NCBI GenBank assembly: GCA_026260175.1
Contig: JAKCWW010000063.1
Location: 58,038-122,037, forward strand
Length of the DNA stretch: 64,000 nt
Direction: 5' to 3'
Origin: Reticulitermes lucifugus
Taxonomy: Eukaryota > Arthropoda > Insecta > Blattodea > Rhinotermitidae
The position numbers were made by a program, and so were the translations under genes. A model generated the notes under the pieces. The model worked only from the letters and a program-made list of their open reading frames with translations, was not told the origin of the DNA and made no database searches. Of the stretch, positions 45,031 through 58,859 are shown piece after piece; within the stretch, counting starts at the first letter, position 1; each line of letters opens with the position of its first letter.

Positions 45031-47209
45031 TCTTGAATGGCATGATGTTCATACCACGTACTGTGAAAAGTCATAAGTTGGTTAAAACATTAACATGATA
45101 CCATCTGTGCAACAAGCATCAGGTGAAAATTCAAGCCTTATGGGATGTGTTGCTGATTCATTCAAGCTGTTGTGATGGTCAGGATGCTAGTGTCCAGATA
45201 TGATTACCCAATTTTATTCTGCGTCCTGCTATGGCTGATTTATCCGTGTGATGGAGATGTGCTGTGTTACTCTGACACTAGTCTCAGTGGAATATCTGGG
45301 TCCGTCTGACACACTGTACCACACGTGCGTAGGATGCTGTACCTGCACAATGGCTTTAGGGCCACATAATTTGTCGTGGGCTTACTGGGTATGTTTCTCA
45401 GTGGGTAGCATGCTGTCTGTATTGTACAATGGTGTCATGATACAGAAGACGGCAATTTGAATCTTTGCTGCTTTGAAAACTTGAACTCAGTCTTTTGCTA
45501 AAGGAAAGTATGAAAAATATACTTTCCAAATCCAGAGTTGCAGGGTACTGGGTGGTGTGGGATGTAGGACATCATCCAGTGTATTTTGTTTGCCTGCTGG
45601 TGATGAGTAATTGTGAACTGAAACTGACTCTGAGGATTTTAAACATGTTTGAAAGTATTAAAAAACTCTTCTGTGATCCAAATGTTATATTTAAAATACA
45701 GTATATGGTACAGAAAATATTTCATCTCAACTTAAAATTTGCCATGTAGCATCTGTCGGGCTTGAAAAGCACAGTCCTGGGTCATGAAGTGTTGGAACGT
45801 GGAATATGTTGTTCTGAGATGCCACACAAAAGTATATGAGATGTGGTAGTTACTTAGTTACTTGTGTGAGATATTGTCTGAAATATTTGTTGATGTTTCA
45901 CACTTGGACAGCTACAGTGCAGCTATACTGTGATGGACGTAACTTCAATTCAGAATATCTTTTTGAATTTGTGTTTCAAGTAAATTGGAATTTTACTTTA
46001 TTGGTTCCTTTTAAAGGCACCAGCCTAATAGTTCAATCTGCAATATATTGAATCCTGCATTATAGCAGAGTCCCTGACAATGAAGTACTGTATGTACTGA
46101 CAAAGCAAAAACCAACTGTATGTTTGTGGAAACAGATGAATTGCTGCTGTGTCAGTTCATCTGCTTATTGTGTTGTGTAAAGAATTATAAACATTGGAGG
46201 TTGAAAATATGACAGCTGATGGTCACATCTTGGTATCGAAAACTGTTTCAGCATTTTAATATAAACTTCTCACTCAGACATATGAAGGGCAGCTGAATGA
46301 AAAGTTTTTGTGAAGCTTACAAGAAAGAGAAGTTTGTCATCTTGGTTCTAGTCATGAACTATGGAAGTTTGCTATGCAGACAGAAGTTATAAACAATTTT
46401 ATTCTGCAACAAAAGACTTCTTTTTCCCTTCACACTTTATGTCCCCTCTTCAGTATCTCCCAAATTTAGGAGAGAATACCATGTTAAATGTCGGCAGCAT
46501 CACTCAAAACCAGATAGGAATTTTTATTATGTCACATGATATGTTGCAAAACAGAAACAGTCTTGGCATTTTAACAGAAAATGGTGTGAAAATAATAAAA
46601 ACAACAAAACTGTGTAAACTGATGAAAGTTGATACAGGATGAGGAATTTGTGTTTCCTTCCATAATGTAATATGCATTTTGTAAATGTTATATAGAGGCA
46701 GAAATTCAACATGTACAGTCAGTAAAAGAACTGGTTTGGTTGGCTATAAATGAAATGAAAAAGACAACAAAAGTGACATGTTTTGAATTTTAGTGGCATA
46801 ATTAAATTTCTGTTAGTGAATTGGTGGACATATTTTAGAAGTTTCTAAAGTATTTGAAATTCTCTGGAGCTGAAGCAGCATGCCTTCACTGTTGCTGCAG
46901 AGGCAGAATATAAGTGTCATGAGGAATATCGTGGCGAGAAAGTCACTGAAAAATTTCATAGGCAGAGTGTCTCATTTTCAGTTTATGTGAATTATGATTT
47001 ATTGTAAAGTTGATACATACTATACTTACAGATTTCAGTCTTTTAGGTCACTGCTGGTGAGGTAGTACATTAGGTTCATGTTGAATTCCAGAAATATGCA
47101 ACGGTGAAGTTGTGATGTTTCTTTCCTGTACTTGTTAATACTGTGTTGTTCTTCATTTTACTGCCTACTTTTGTAGTGTCTGTTAACTGCAGGAATCGCT
47201 TGTATCATG
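45031..47209. other. Non-coding stretch
   Basis: CpG-poor. 45,385-45,465 vaguely resembles a decayed tRNA-SINE head on the plus strand. Nothing else recognised. Confidence 0.4.
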
Positions 47210-47345
47210 ACACTGCACATTTAGCAAATCTTATTTGGTTTGATTTAGCTGCATGTAGCCAAATTTATTATTGGCCATGAAGGGTGACAGTGTGTTTCTC
47301 TGAAACGTTGGTATCAGTGTTGAAGGCTGTACATGATGTAATGTC
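47210..47345 (+). repeat. Fold-back element fragment
   Basis: CCATGAAGGGTGACAGTG, then TTTCTCTGAAACGTTGGTAT, match the unit order of the fold-back family (box, stem, GAAACGTYGGTA). A degraded arm follows. The first box is mutated. Confidence 0.4.
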
Positions 47346-47670
47346 CGTGCAGAGCACAGTAGAAAAGGTTGCTGTTAAACTGAATGTTTCAGTTGTAGTA
47401 GTAACATGGCCTGTTTCTTTCTAGTCTCAACTTATGCTTCAGGTTTTTGCTGTACAGTAAATTAACAGGTAAGTTTTGCAGATAGGAAGTGTATGTTGTA
47501 GAGTGTGATGTCTGGTTCCTTATTTGGACTTTGTCTGTGACATTTGAGAGAACCAAATCCTGTCTCTCTTTCTCTCTGCTTGTTTACTTCAGGTTAATTC
47601 ATATAATATAAAGTATGTATGTGAGCCCAAACTGAGACTGTAAATAAACATTCATTTTGTTTTAAGTTAC

Positions 47671-49699
47671 CTGAATACTCAACCATAGGATAACATCTTG
47701 TATTCATAACAAACAACACTTTTCTGTAGTCACAGTTTTATTTCCTCTTCATTGGTTATTTACCATCTGAAGTTGCTGCTTTGGCAACTGTGCTGTCTTA
47801 TATATGACTGCAGTCATGTATAGCATAGATGAATAAACTATTCATATAGATATGAAGGATGTGTCGTAGTACAGCGTACATGTCCTTTCCACATTTTTGT
47901 TTTGTGTAGAAATGTTCAGTGCCTCTTCCAGTCTTCCATCTCGCTGTGAATCACTACCTAGTTATTTAGAGCCCTTTTATTAATTTACACATTTTCCATT
48001 AACAAAAGCAAGTATACCTGATGATGTTAATAATTTATGTAATTTATATTAACTTGAATCATATTTTAATTAAAGACATTGATGTCTTGTAATGACTTTT
48101 ATGTTGTTTTAAAGTATTCTTGCTAGCTTTTTGATTAGCTTTCCTCCATTTGTATAAAAAGTTATGTAATAGAAAATAAGTTATAGTAAATAGAGTGGAA
48201 ACATAATTGTGTTGTGGGACTTGGGTGTGTTATTTTGTACTGTGAAACACTGATAGAATTTAGATACATCCAACAGAGTGCAAACTAAGCTAGGGCTTTC
48301 CCATTCACAGCATTGTCATCGGGGTGTATGTCTACTATGTCTGTTTACCAGAACTCTGGTTGCTATGTGATGACATGTTTACCAGTTTTCAGCAGTAAAC
48401 TTCTTATTAGGAATGGAAGTGCCTGGCTTAAGATACAGTCTGATGTTTATGTTGAAAATATAAGTCTTTGTATGAAGACTGAAGATAAAGTCCAAGAGAA
48501 GCATAGGAAGATTTGTGTGCATGGAAAGTACAGTTTATAATAATAACCGCTGCTGCTACCATCACCCACAAAATATTTTTTTTTTTTTTGCCATATCAAG
48601 CTGATATGCTGAGCGTGTGAACCTGTGTAAATAGGGTGTTGAAAGCAAATTCAGCTTGAACACAATTTTCTGTGATCTCTCTTCCTTTAGAAAGCCATAG
48701 TAAATTGCTCTCTTTTTGATTTGAGTGTAAGTGTGAACATAACATGACTAGTGCTGTGTACATGAGAATATAGATGAATGGGGTTTCAGTATACATTACT
48801 TTCTTGAGAATGTGTAAAACTGAATATAAGCCAGGAAAACTGGAGTAATTTGGCAGTATGAAGGTGTACATGAAATATGCTGCATGTATGTAATGCCATG
48901 TGCCATGTTCAGAATTGAGACTGTGTATAAATAGGGAAGTGTACATGGCAGCAGTGGCATAGATAATGAGTCAGGCTCCCCTCCTGTGACTTGACAGTTA
49001 GATGCCCCCTTACAATTGTTGGTGAAGTTACTCCCAGATGGCATAACAGGGATCCTGAATACCGTGTTCTTTCAGAAGAGTGGAATACAGTCTGAAAGAA
49101 CTTACAACAAATTTTAGTAGTTCTTACATTTTGTGGCCCCTCTGACCCATGGGGCTCCCTGTGCCACATGGTACGCAGGGGTCTTACTTGTGCCATTGCA
49201 ATGCCTCATCCTGTATATTTAAAACTAAGTAATTCAGAAGAGTTTGTTTTTTAGACTTGTAATATAGTGTCTTGAATGGAAGCAGATATTCAGCTTCTTG
49301 AATCATATATAATTAGGTTAATACTTGGATACTATGTTTTTAGCAGGCTTACCCATTGCTGTTTTTATGTTGCAGCTGTGTGACTTGCTGATCATAACTG
49401 AAACTCTGTAATGCACTGCACTGTCCAGTTAACTCCACATCACATAACTAATCACAACAAAAATTATATACTAATGATATGATGATTATAAATTTGTCCT
49501 CATTTGAGGTTCTTTGTGGTTAACTGCAGAAATTTGTTTTTATAAGAGTGCCACATTCTTTTGTTCTATACAAAATATGATAAAGATCTATGGGAACATT
49601 TTATTGGATAACAAAAACTACAAATTTCTACTTGATTATCATAAATGTTTTATGTAGAGGTGTCAATGTACCTTAGTTTTTATCATTACCATATTTATA
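47671..49699. other. Non-coding stretch
   Basis: CpG-poor, AT-rich, no exon or repeat recognised on either strand. A (T)11 run is at about 48,581. Confidence 0.4.
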
Positions 49700-50135
49700 T
49701 GCAGTGACTTTCCAGTGCAATTTGTCTGTTACTTGTAAGGATGTTGGTCTAGAAGTAAATGCTGAGAAATGCAAGTGTATATTCATGTTGCATCAAGAGA
49801 GTGTAGCACAAAATCACAAAGTAATGATTGTTAATAAATTCTTTGGAAATGTGGCAAAGTTAAAATATTTGGGAATGACACTAACAAATGACAACTACAT
49901 TCATGAGGAAATTAAGAGCAGATTGAATGGAGGGAATTCCTACTACCATTTGGTCCAGAATCTTTGTCTTCATGTTTGCTATCAAAAAACGTAAAGATTA
50001 AAGTATGCAGAACTTCAGTTTACCTGTTGTTCTGTATCAGTGTGAAACTTTGTCTCTGATATTAAGCATGAACATAGACCAAGGCTGTTTGAGAAAGGGT
50101 GTTGAGAAAGATATTTGGGCCTAAGAGGAAGTAAC
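49700..50135 (+). pseudogene. LINE reverse-transcriptase fragment
   Basis: One open frame of about 95 codons reads CKDVGLEVNAEKCKCIFM, then FFGNVAKLKYLGMTLTNDNY and IHEEIKSRLNGGNSYYHLVQ. It stops at 49,992 and decays into CETLSLILSMNIDQGCLRKG-like frames up to RKIFGPKR-like sequence near 50,125. This is the segment just after the RT catalytic motifs of an insect LINE of RTE/I-like type. It is the same family as 61,100-63,060 and supplies an uninterrupted copy of the site where the Tigger element inserted there. Confidence 0.85.
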
Positions 50136-51104
50136 AAGAGGGTGGTGTTTAGGGATGTTATGCTGTGTTGACTCGTAAAGAGGGAGTACAGTATTCAGTA
50201 TTTAACACAGAGTAACATCTCAGGTCTCTGTTTCTCTTCACAACATAACTTCTTTTTAATTACTGTATTGCTTGATAGGTGTGACTTGGCAATTTCGATT
50301 TTCCAAAGAATTGGTGGTTACTTTTCACTTTAGGCCTGAAATAATGGGGAAAGGTGACTTGTTTGTGTGGGTAAAATGAATAGAATTTACAGTGTATTCT
50401 GAAATAAAAGAGATTGTGCTGACAAATATGGAAACTAAGCAGCATGATTGAAGTTCTGTATCATGAAAATGTTTGTAATGTTACAAAAAATAGGGCACTC
50501 CACTTCAGATATAATTAGGTCCAAAAAGCAGAAAAACTGCAGAGGGCAAAAAGATGTAGTTATATACATGGATGAACTCTGTAACAACAGGATCTGTATT
50601 TCAGATAGAAAGTTATTAATGGCATGTGTTTCTCTTCCAGTTTTTCTAAAATGAAAATCAACAATGGTAATGCTTCTTACTTATATGTGGAAAGTGCTCT
50701 GTTGAAATCTCAGCTGGGACTTTAAGTTGAATGGTATTTTTGTTTTGTTTGCTTAGTCCCTTTGGACAAATCCTAGGAGAGCGTCTCAGATTAGGCCACA
50801 ACAGCTTGCTTCCTCATCTGCATTATTGATTGTTCATTTATCGTCCTACCATCCAATGCTATGTCATCTGTGCTGCTGACTGCCTAATTAAATAAACCAT
50901 AAGTAATTAAATAACAATTAATATATGTGTTTACTTTGCTGTGTTGTGACATAATGTGCACATATCTTATATTTATGATGGCACTTCATTTTTTATGCCT
51001 TTAAACATGGCTCTCCAAAGAAGTTGCATGTGTGTTGCATACATTTTTTAAGAAGAAAATTGACTAAGTTTTTGATAACATTTTTGTTAAAATTGTTTTA
51101 CTGG
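50136..51104. other. Non-coding stretch
   Basis: No exon or named repeat recognised. Confidence 0.4.
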
Positions 51105-51295
51105 GCTTCCCATGTCCTGCAACTGTACATGATCTTAGCATTAATCACTTGAACAAGTGAGCATTTATTATATTTGATCTTGGGCCAGTTCATGTGGTAC
51201 TTCTGGCGGACAAAGTGGCACTGAGACAGGTTTCTCTCCATGTATTTCGGCCTTCTCCTGTCAGTATCATTGTGCCAATGCTGCATACTCGTACT
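51105..51295 (+). mobile_element. SINE B copy, decayed
   Basis: TATTTGATCTTGGGCCAGTT replaces the B-box region; GTTCATGTGGTACTTCTGG, ACAAAGTGGCACTGAGACAG, TCCATGTATTTCGGCC and TTCTCCTGTCAGTATCATTG match the body of the copy at 23,590. Most CpGs are lost. Confidence 0.65.
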
Positions 51296-52770
51296 CACTT
51301 GTGTATAATTGACACCATATAATCTTGGCAGTTATCATAATTAAATAAAACATACTGTCTTTCAAATCAAGTGCACAGGAAGGGGACATATGCCATATAT
51401 TGATGGCATTTTTCAGATGAGAACAAACTGTTTACTGCATATACTTTGTGTTGGAGACAAATATTGGAATGAAGAAAATATGCATTCTGTACACCAGTAA
51501 ATATATACATTACATTAGGCACAAATAAGACAGAATCCAAAACATTTAAATGTGGTGTAATCTGTGCAAGTATTTCTGAACTGGTGGTATTCATCCCACT
51601 GGTAGAATTGTATGGTGGCTGGGTGGAGACATGAGGTCCCAAAAATAGGAACTTCTTAAAATTAATATGATACTAAGATGTATGTAATTGTAAAAATTAA
51701 TTTCTCAGGAAAAGAGAAGCTTGTTTATGCTGTGGTGGGGCTATGGGTTTTTGACAAAATGACCGGTGGGATGCAGTTGAAATGTTCAAGAATGACCGAT
51801 CTGTGCTTTCCAGATCTGAAATTTCATTAAATTGAGTCTTGGTAGTGATGTTTAGTCCACTGTTACATCAACACATTCGTTGCCAGAGGCTGATGTATAA
51901 AAATTGGTCTGACATTATGAAGGTAACATTTGTGTTAAAGGTATCCTGCCAGTTTCATGCTTTGGGCAATGTAGTGCTCCCTTAATGTTTGTTGATTGGT
52001 GATAATGACCAGTGTAAAACTGTTGTTTTCTGTCTTAATCTAGTTTATCCATTCCGCATTTTATACCCAAATCAAAGCAGCACATTTCATGTACCTTTCA
52101 AAACAACTGTTTCTTGAAAGACTCATTGAGTTTCCACTTTCATGTAGGCTATTATCTGTGCCCAAGGCTTTGTAAAAGTCAGAACAAGTGGAAGATGTTA
52201 AAGAGACCTTTGTAAAGCGGTGTAAGCGCTGTTCATTTCTTCACCTACCTAATCAGGCAATTTCATATCTGAGGGTTTGTGGACACAATGTTCCGATAGA
52301 AATATTGCTTGTGTAAGACATGTTACAAGGCAGGTGTGGACAGTTTAAGGAACTTTAATGTAGAATTTCCTTAGGACTGAAGAAAACATAAACAGAAATG
52401 GGATACTCACTTCATATTTTCTTACTGGCACGCATGATGACCTAATGTATCTAGTGGCTAAATGCTACGTGCATTAAAGTGTTGAAACAGACAACAGAAT
52501 GTATTTGAAGTTTAGAATTTTAAGTAACAGACTAATGCTGAAAGAAATTAGAAACTGTGGTAGGAAACAGAAACTTCCTATATGGAAACAAAAATGTTGT
52601 AATAAATATAAATACTATATATTAAACATCACAAGCAAGGAAAAGTAGTACAAGCAACATTTAATCACCAGTGTCATAGGGCACGGTGTACTTGTCAAGT
52701 CCTGGTCATGAGATCCTCATTATTGCATATTATTAGTGACTGATTATGTGGAAGTAATACTGTATTTTAA
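51296..52770. other. Non-coding stretch
   Basis: CpG-poor; nothing recognised on either strand. Confidence 0.4.
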
Positions 52771-53032
52771 AGGGGCCGGGATAGCGTAGTCGGTATAGTG
52801 ACTCGCTACGGGCTGGACGGTCCGGGGATCGANNNNNNNNNNNNNNNNNNNNNNNNNNNNNNNNNNNNNNNNNNNNNNNNNNNNNNNNNNNNNNNNNNNN
52901 NNNNNNNNNNNNNNNNNNNNNNNNNNNNNNNNNNNNNNNNNNNNNNNNNNNNNNNNNNNNNNNNNNNNNNNNGAGTAGAGCTATACCTCTACTCCCCCTC
53001 TGGGCCTTCATGGCCTGTTCTAGGGAAAACTT
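52771..53032 (+). mobile_element. SINE A, both ends present, middle in gap
   Basis: The head GGGGCCGGGATAGCGTAGTC, ending GGGGATCGA at the gap, is the best-preserved tRNA-like start of the family. After the N run come GAGTAGAGCTATACCTCTAC and TTCATGGCCTGTTCTAGGG. It is CpG-rich in a CpG-poor setting, so a recent insertion. Confidence 0.8.
52833..52972. other. Assembly gap, 140 N
   Basis: 140 N inside the SINE. This is close to the missing SINE body length, so the size may be estimated and not arbitrary. Confidence 0.99.
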
Positions 53033-53989
53033 TTTTTACTGTATTTTAAAACCAATTGAAAGTAGTAGTATTCAGATCACATGATAGAAATGAGAAGCAA
53101 AATCATGTACTTTATTTGAGGTAAGGGTGTAGGATGATTGGAAGATGCAGTCTTCTTGGAATTTGTCTGTGTAATTCTAAAAGTGAATTAACAAATTGTC
53201 ACATAACAGGAAATCACATCTGCTGGGCCATTTTAGGAAGTAATAATTTGAACAGTACTGATCACTGAACATAGCACTTGCTGTTAAGTACATTAGACAA
53301 TTAGAGTGAAAGGATGTGGTAAGACTCATATGCAGTACAATTAAATCATTAGTAAGGAAAGGCATGTAACAAAGCATAAAAGTAATAAAACTTGCCATTG
53401 GTAACAATTTTACATCACAAACTTTGGTTTTTATTTAAAATAAATCTTAAACATTCTTGAATGCAGTAGTCCTTCCTTCAATAGAGGAAGTGTGTTACTT
53501 GTATCAGCAGTATCTAGTAGAACAGGGTTATATAAGAAACTGCTGATACTGTGCTATAGTTTTTGAGAAATAATTCTGGAAATTCAAATGCATTACTGCG
53601 AAAGGGTTAAACACCATACAAATTACACATCACATCCTTGCTTGTAAGGTGTTAGTTATTTGTAAAATAATTTTATTCTTGTCATATTCTCAAACTTTAT
53701 ATGCCAGTGTGCCCATGGTAGAGATGGTTGGGTGTTGCATTTTGTCATTAATGGTACCATTACCTCTGAATTGGAAGCTGGTCTCCAGCCCACTAGTACA
53801 GGGAATTTTAAAATCCCCTATACATGAATGATATAGGTTAAACTATGTACATTCAGGCATTTGTGAATAAGTTTTTGGAAACTCCTTCACCTTTGAAGAT
53901 TACTCTCTTTCAGGATATCCCAATTCTGAAGGCAGTTATCTTCATAGTTACTGCCATGAGAACTGCTACTTTTGCCACTTTGGCTGTCG
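53033..53989. other. Non-coding stretch
   Basis: CpG-poor; nothing recognised on either strand. Confidence 0.35.
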
Positions 53990-54230
53990 TCCAGACATAT
54001 ACTGACAGGGGCAAGAGATTTACCTCTTCTCCAAAATGTCCAGACTGGCTCTGGGGCCCACCAAGCCTGCCATTCAGTGGGTACTGGGGTCGCTTTCCCT
54101 TGGGGAAAAGCGGCCAGGGCGTGAGGCTGACCACTTGCCCCCATGTAGTGTTGAGGTTAAAAATGAATGGAGCTATACTTCTACTCCGTGTGTATGTCTT
54201 CATGCTTTGTATAGAGACAACTTTACCTGT
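53990..54230 (+). mobile_element. SINE A copy
   Basis: CTGGGGCCCACCAAGCCTGC, GGTACTGGGGTCGCTTTCCC, GGGGAAAAGCGGCCAGGGC, TGTAGTGTTGAGGTTAAAAA and GGAGCTATACTTCTACTCC in family order. The head is replaced by diverged sequence. Confidence 0.75.
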
Positions 54231-55052
54231 TGACCATTTTACTGAATATATGTGCTAAATAATGAATGACAGTAATTGGTTTATATTGCAAAAGAATGCT
54301 AATATAGACAGTATGTAGGTTTGAGTACTCAGTTCAAAACATTTAAAAAGGTTTCTAGTCACAAAACAGAATTGTAATCTGTGAAAGTTACTTATCGAGC
54401 AATTTCAGTTTATTATATACTTCCATAAATACATGGTTGTAGGTATAAAATAATATGTTTTGAGCAGACAACAGGGACAGGTTAGCTTCTGAAGTGATTG
54501 TGTGTTTTATGTATTTCAGACAGGACAATGCATTTCGCAGTCTCCCTTGTTCAAAGTACTGTCATAACAATGGTTACCTACTGTTGTACAGTTTCAGAAT
54601 TTCAGAATTATGGGGTAGTGACATGAAGAAGCAGGTTTCATTGTGACAGCAGCTTTTACGATTGTAAACACTTAAACATTTAAAAAAGAAAAGAAGGACT
54701 AATTTAGTATAAAAGCAAAGAAGTAGTCAAAAAACACAATTTTTTAACAAATATTCTGTCTCAACAGAGAAGCTCCGTGTAATTCATGTTTCACTGTACT
54801 AAATATTGAGTATATATTTTTACCAGAGGAGTTCTGAAAGTTTTTCATTTTATATTAGACTGAAAAACCTGATATGCAGATTAGATTAGTAGAAACAAAA
54901 ATACATGCTTTCTTGCTAGACCAGCAATGTCAGACTATGGGCATTTCCACTGGGGGAATAACAGGTGATTGTTTTGTCCTCAGTCATTATGCTTATATTG
55001 TTGACAAAATATCAGTTGTTAATCTGTTACATCATGAAGGAAAATGTAGGTA
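54231..55052. other. Non-coding stretch
   Basis: CpG-poor; nothing recognised on either strand. Confidence 0.35.
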
Positions 55053-55601
55053 CAGTAGTCCCTCAGTTATCTGGACTATATGGGGGGAGGGGTGGTCTGG
55101 ATCACCCAGGAATCTGGACCACTGAGGGGAAACTTTGTGTTATCGGTCACATACAAAAAATCACCACTCAGTGCTAAACTAAAACTCCTTAAAAGTGGAA
55201 ATACTGTACCTAACAGTATATAACTCATGACTTGGGCAAAGATTTATGAAAAAGAAAATGAATATACAAATTGTAACATGGAATGTACAAATGATTCTTA
55301 AACCTGGGGTATGAATGAAATTGGACTTGAAAAAGAAAAAGACCATGCAAAAGATGGAGAGATGAGGTAGAAGAGGATTTAAATGTAATGGGAATAAATA
55401 TAATGGGAATAAGAAAAGGAGGGCCAGAGACCATCAGGAATCGAGGAAGGTTGTAATGGAAGATAAAGTCCACAATGGGCTGTAGCGCTAGAGAAGAAGA
55501 ACAGCAAATAATAATAATAATGTAATGATAATTTCATTGGGAATTGCTGGGCCCAAAATTGCCAGTACCACTGGGGGATCCGGATTACCGAGGGACCGCT
55601 G
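55053..55601. mobile_element. Non-autonomous Tigger/pogo-like element carrying LINE tail
   Basis: Left end CAGTAGTCCCTCAGTTATCT; right end, reversed, CAGCGGTCCCTCGGTAATCC. A TA precedes the left end and TT (from TA) follows the right. Inside, about 55,230-55,520 reads like the 3' end of a LINE (plus strand, ...RWRDEVEEDLNVMGI-like, ...KVHNGL-stop) followed by an (AAT)n tail. No transposase. Confidence 0.7.
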
Positions 55602-58189
55602 TTTTTAAAAGTTCTTATGATTACTGGTTGCAGAAATGTTGGAAGAGCTTTGTTGCATGTGGTCTTCGTTCTTGCTGGTTCTAGAAGCATCATTTTAATA
55701 CTTCCACAATAGTAGAACAGTACATACCTCATTCAGTAGTTTTATGAGTAGAATTCTATTTTTGAAGAGTCATAGTTTTATCAGTCTCGACATTTACTGT
55801 GTGGAGAAATGGGGATTATAAGTCCTCCATTACTATAGGACTGGTGGCCAGATTTTTTACTTCAGGGTAACATTAGTATTGAACACATAACACTTTACAA
55901 GGTGGATTATGCGCTTACGATTGAAATAGTGCAATGCTAAGTCAATGAAGTTTCATGCCATAAACACAAGACGGTCTTTACTATTTAGCCTTTCCCTGTT
56001 ATCTAGGCAAAGTGAGAATAGTTACACCGAACTAACTCTTGAACTATCAAAGAATGGTCAACCCGCACAAGGTCTGCTATCTAAAGCACAATGTTGAATA
56101 ATTGCAGTCCAGAACATTTTGTTTGGTAGGGAACATGTGTGAAGTAAGAACAACAGAAGTCTGTGCCTAAGAATAAGATCTTTTCAGTTAGATAATTTTA
56201 TCCTAATAATAGAGTTTATTTGTAATGAATCTGCATAATTTTGATAACTTTATTACAGTAAGATTAGAGCAGCCTAACAAGCATAATTATTACTTTGTAA
56301 CCTGCCATAAACAATGGTACCACTAGTCAGAGTGTTTATCAGGTAGTAATAATTAAGTCTTAAAGGTGGAGTTTTGTTAAACTGGATACAGCACAGGAAG
56401 ACTGAACAACTACATACTGCCAAAGCCTCCATGAAAAATGAATGGTATCCTTTCCTTAGCATATACTGTGCACTGTTACTAGATTAGCAGCTAAACAGTA
56501 CTGGTACATTATTCTTTTTTATAATGTCTACTGATATGTTTTAGTTGAATTATATTATTAGTGTTACATATGACCAATGAATTGACTGTCCATTTAATAA
56601 TAATACCGTAGGTTTATTACATTAACTTTGTATTTGCTTAGGAAAGAGAAGAAAAATTATTTTGTAGTTCTTGCATACATACTGTAAGAGATGTCGTCGA
56701 TACTGTATAAAACTTTTACAGCTAAATGAGAAAAATAAATTTTGACTTGTAAGTTTAAAGGCTTGAAACAAAGCTTTGTAATGTTAAGACTAGGATAATA
56801 TGTTTTTATTTCTCCTGTCTGGATGTGTGTATCTATGAATTTCTGTAAAATGAGAGTTCTTTTAAAAGTCATAATAAAAAATGAATTAAATTTTTTACAT
56901 ATTTATGAACTCAAAGCAGTTCTTATATGCATTATTTTATTTAATTGTATACTTTGTTATTTATGTAATTTGACAGCTTATTGACTTTGTATATCCTTAA
57001 TGAAAGACCTACCAGAAGATCCTGTCTATCTGTAAGACAGATTTTCTGGTTTGACTGTATATAGCATGAGTCTGCTGTGTGAATCAGTGATATACAGACT
57101 CTCCCTGAATTACGCAATAGTTATGTTTTGGAAGGTCTGGCACAGTTTGAATTTTGCACAAGCCAGAGTTGAGTATACCCATATATGTATATACAAGGGA
57201 GTCCAGTTGAAATCCAAACTCCAACGCACTGGAACCGGCTGCAGCATGACCACCTCACCACCTGTGTTATCGCCCAGTAGTATTTTTCCACCACCTTCAT
57301 CTTGTTGCGCTTTCATTCCCACAAGGAAAAATTTGGCAAGTTCTTCAAAAATGTTACTATATGAATTTTTATTTTACATTTTATTTTAATTGCATAACTC
57401 TGACATTGCGTAACTTGAAATTTTGTAAATCTGAGAATGTCTGTACATCATCATCCTGGAGATTGTGGACCACCAAACTGGGCAGCAAGAAATGCTGGAA
57501 GTGTTTTAACCCACTGACCTAAATGATAAGTCACCCACTGAAATTTTCTTATAATACAAAGAACTGGTTAAATGTCTCGCCATGTGCCTCATTTTATTAC
57601 AAAGAGAAAGAACAGGCTTTTAAATAATGTTGAAGTGAAACATATCATGTTATGCTTAAGCCTCTGGAAGAAAGAACTCATTCAATAGTTTTTCAAAATA
57701 TTCATCTGGTGCATCATTATAAAAATCAGTCAAAAGTCATTTGGCTATATCTAGACAGAAACTGGTATAGAACTGTAGCAGAATGAAATGTGGGAAGGTT
57801 AAAGTGATCCATGAGTGTCATATTTCATATGTAGGTGGGTATTTCATACTGTATTTAATTTCCCATATTCTGTATTCAGATATTAAATTTATGATGGAGA
57901 TCTTATATTAGTATATATTATAGTCTTAATACATTAACAGGTTCTGTGGTGAAAGAAATTATTTGGAGTCTTCTAAATTAGGAATGTGAAAACTTTATGA
58001 TGAAATAATGTTGAGAGTTGCGGAACAAATCTTTGATGGATTAAAATCGAATTTAAATTCACAATGCATGATCATGAGCTAGGATAATGTAATACAGCAA
58101 CTGGCCATGGTTTAGGTGACTTGTTTGATTCCTGACAGCCATAGAATATTCTCTTATCCAACACATTCATATTGGCTCTGGTGCCAACC
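55602..58189. other. Non-coding stretch
   Basis: 2.6 kb with no exon or repeat recognised; CpG-poor. Confidence 0.4.
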
Positions 58190-58365
58190 CAGGCTCTTGT
58201 CTTGTGCTTACTGATAATCGGCCTTGCGTGTAATGTGGTGGAATGTGAAGCTGAAAACTCATTTCAGTTTGGAGCTCAGGTTGAGAATGTGAGGAGCTGT
58301 ACTTTCAGGGCCCCATATGTCCCTTTATGACATGGTGCCAATTAAGCACAGGGAAAATTTACCTT
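58190..58365 (+). mobile_element. SINE A copy, strongly decayed
   Basis: TGGTGCCAACCCAGGCTC, ATAATCGGCCTTGCGTGTAA, GGAGCTCAGGTTGAGAATG, AGGAGCTGTACTTTCAGGG and AGGGAAAATTTACC keep the order of the SINE A body with many changes. Confidence 0.5.
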
Positions 58366-58859
58366 TCTTATTTTCTGCAATACATTGTGATTTCAGCTAC
58401 TCTATGGGGAGGTAAATAATGAAGATAAAAGAAGCATTGTTTAATCTTGATGACATTTGCACATGTTTTAAGCTGTGGTATCTTATCTTGCCAAAGGGCC
58501 CATCGGCAAAAGCATCAGATGCACTGGAGCCTTAGGCTTATTGTGCAGAAGCTATGGTATAGGATTGTACTGTTTCTGGACTACAAGGAGGGAAGCAAGG
58601 ACAGGTGGTAATAGCATCCACATAACACTTTCACATTACTGTGATAAAAATGTGCTTGAGTACTTTGGCAGGTGCCATTTGGTGTGGTAAATTGGTTGTA
58701 AATACGGTACTTGATGTTACAATATTGAACATCTTTCTATAATCCTTATTCCCCACTGTACATGCACAATATCAGGGACATAATCTGGTACAGAACTTCT
58801 ATCATATCTGAATGAATATTTGGCAAAAATCATTAATCACGTGTGAAGTGTGCAGAACT
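58366..58859. other. Non-coding stretch
   Basis: CpG-poor; nothing recognised on either strand. Confidence 0.35.

Larger units (their letters stand above)
43185..47670 (+). other. Downstream region: probable long 3' UTR or linked transcript
   Basis: No coding exon was found after the TAG. CpG depletion continues without a break. The first AATAAA I noted downstream in a convincing T/G-rich context is at about 47,645. If that is the poly(A) signal, the 3' UTR would be about 4.5 kb and would include the hammerhead-like array and the 138-bp tandem repeat. Transcript data are needed to settle the end. Confidence 0.35.
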
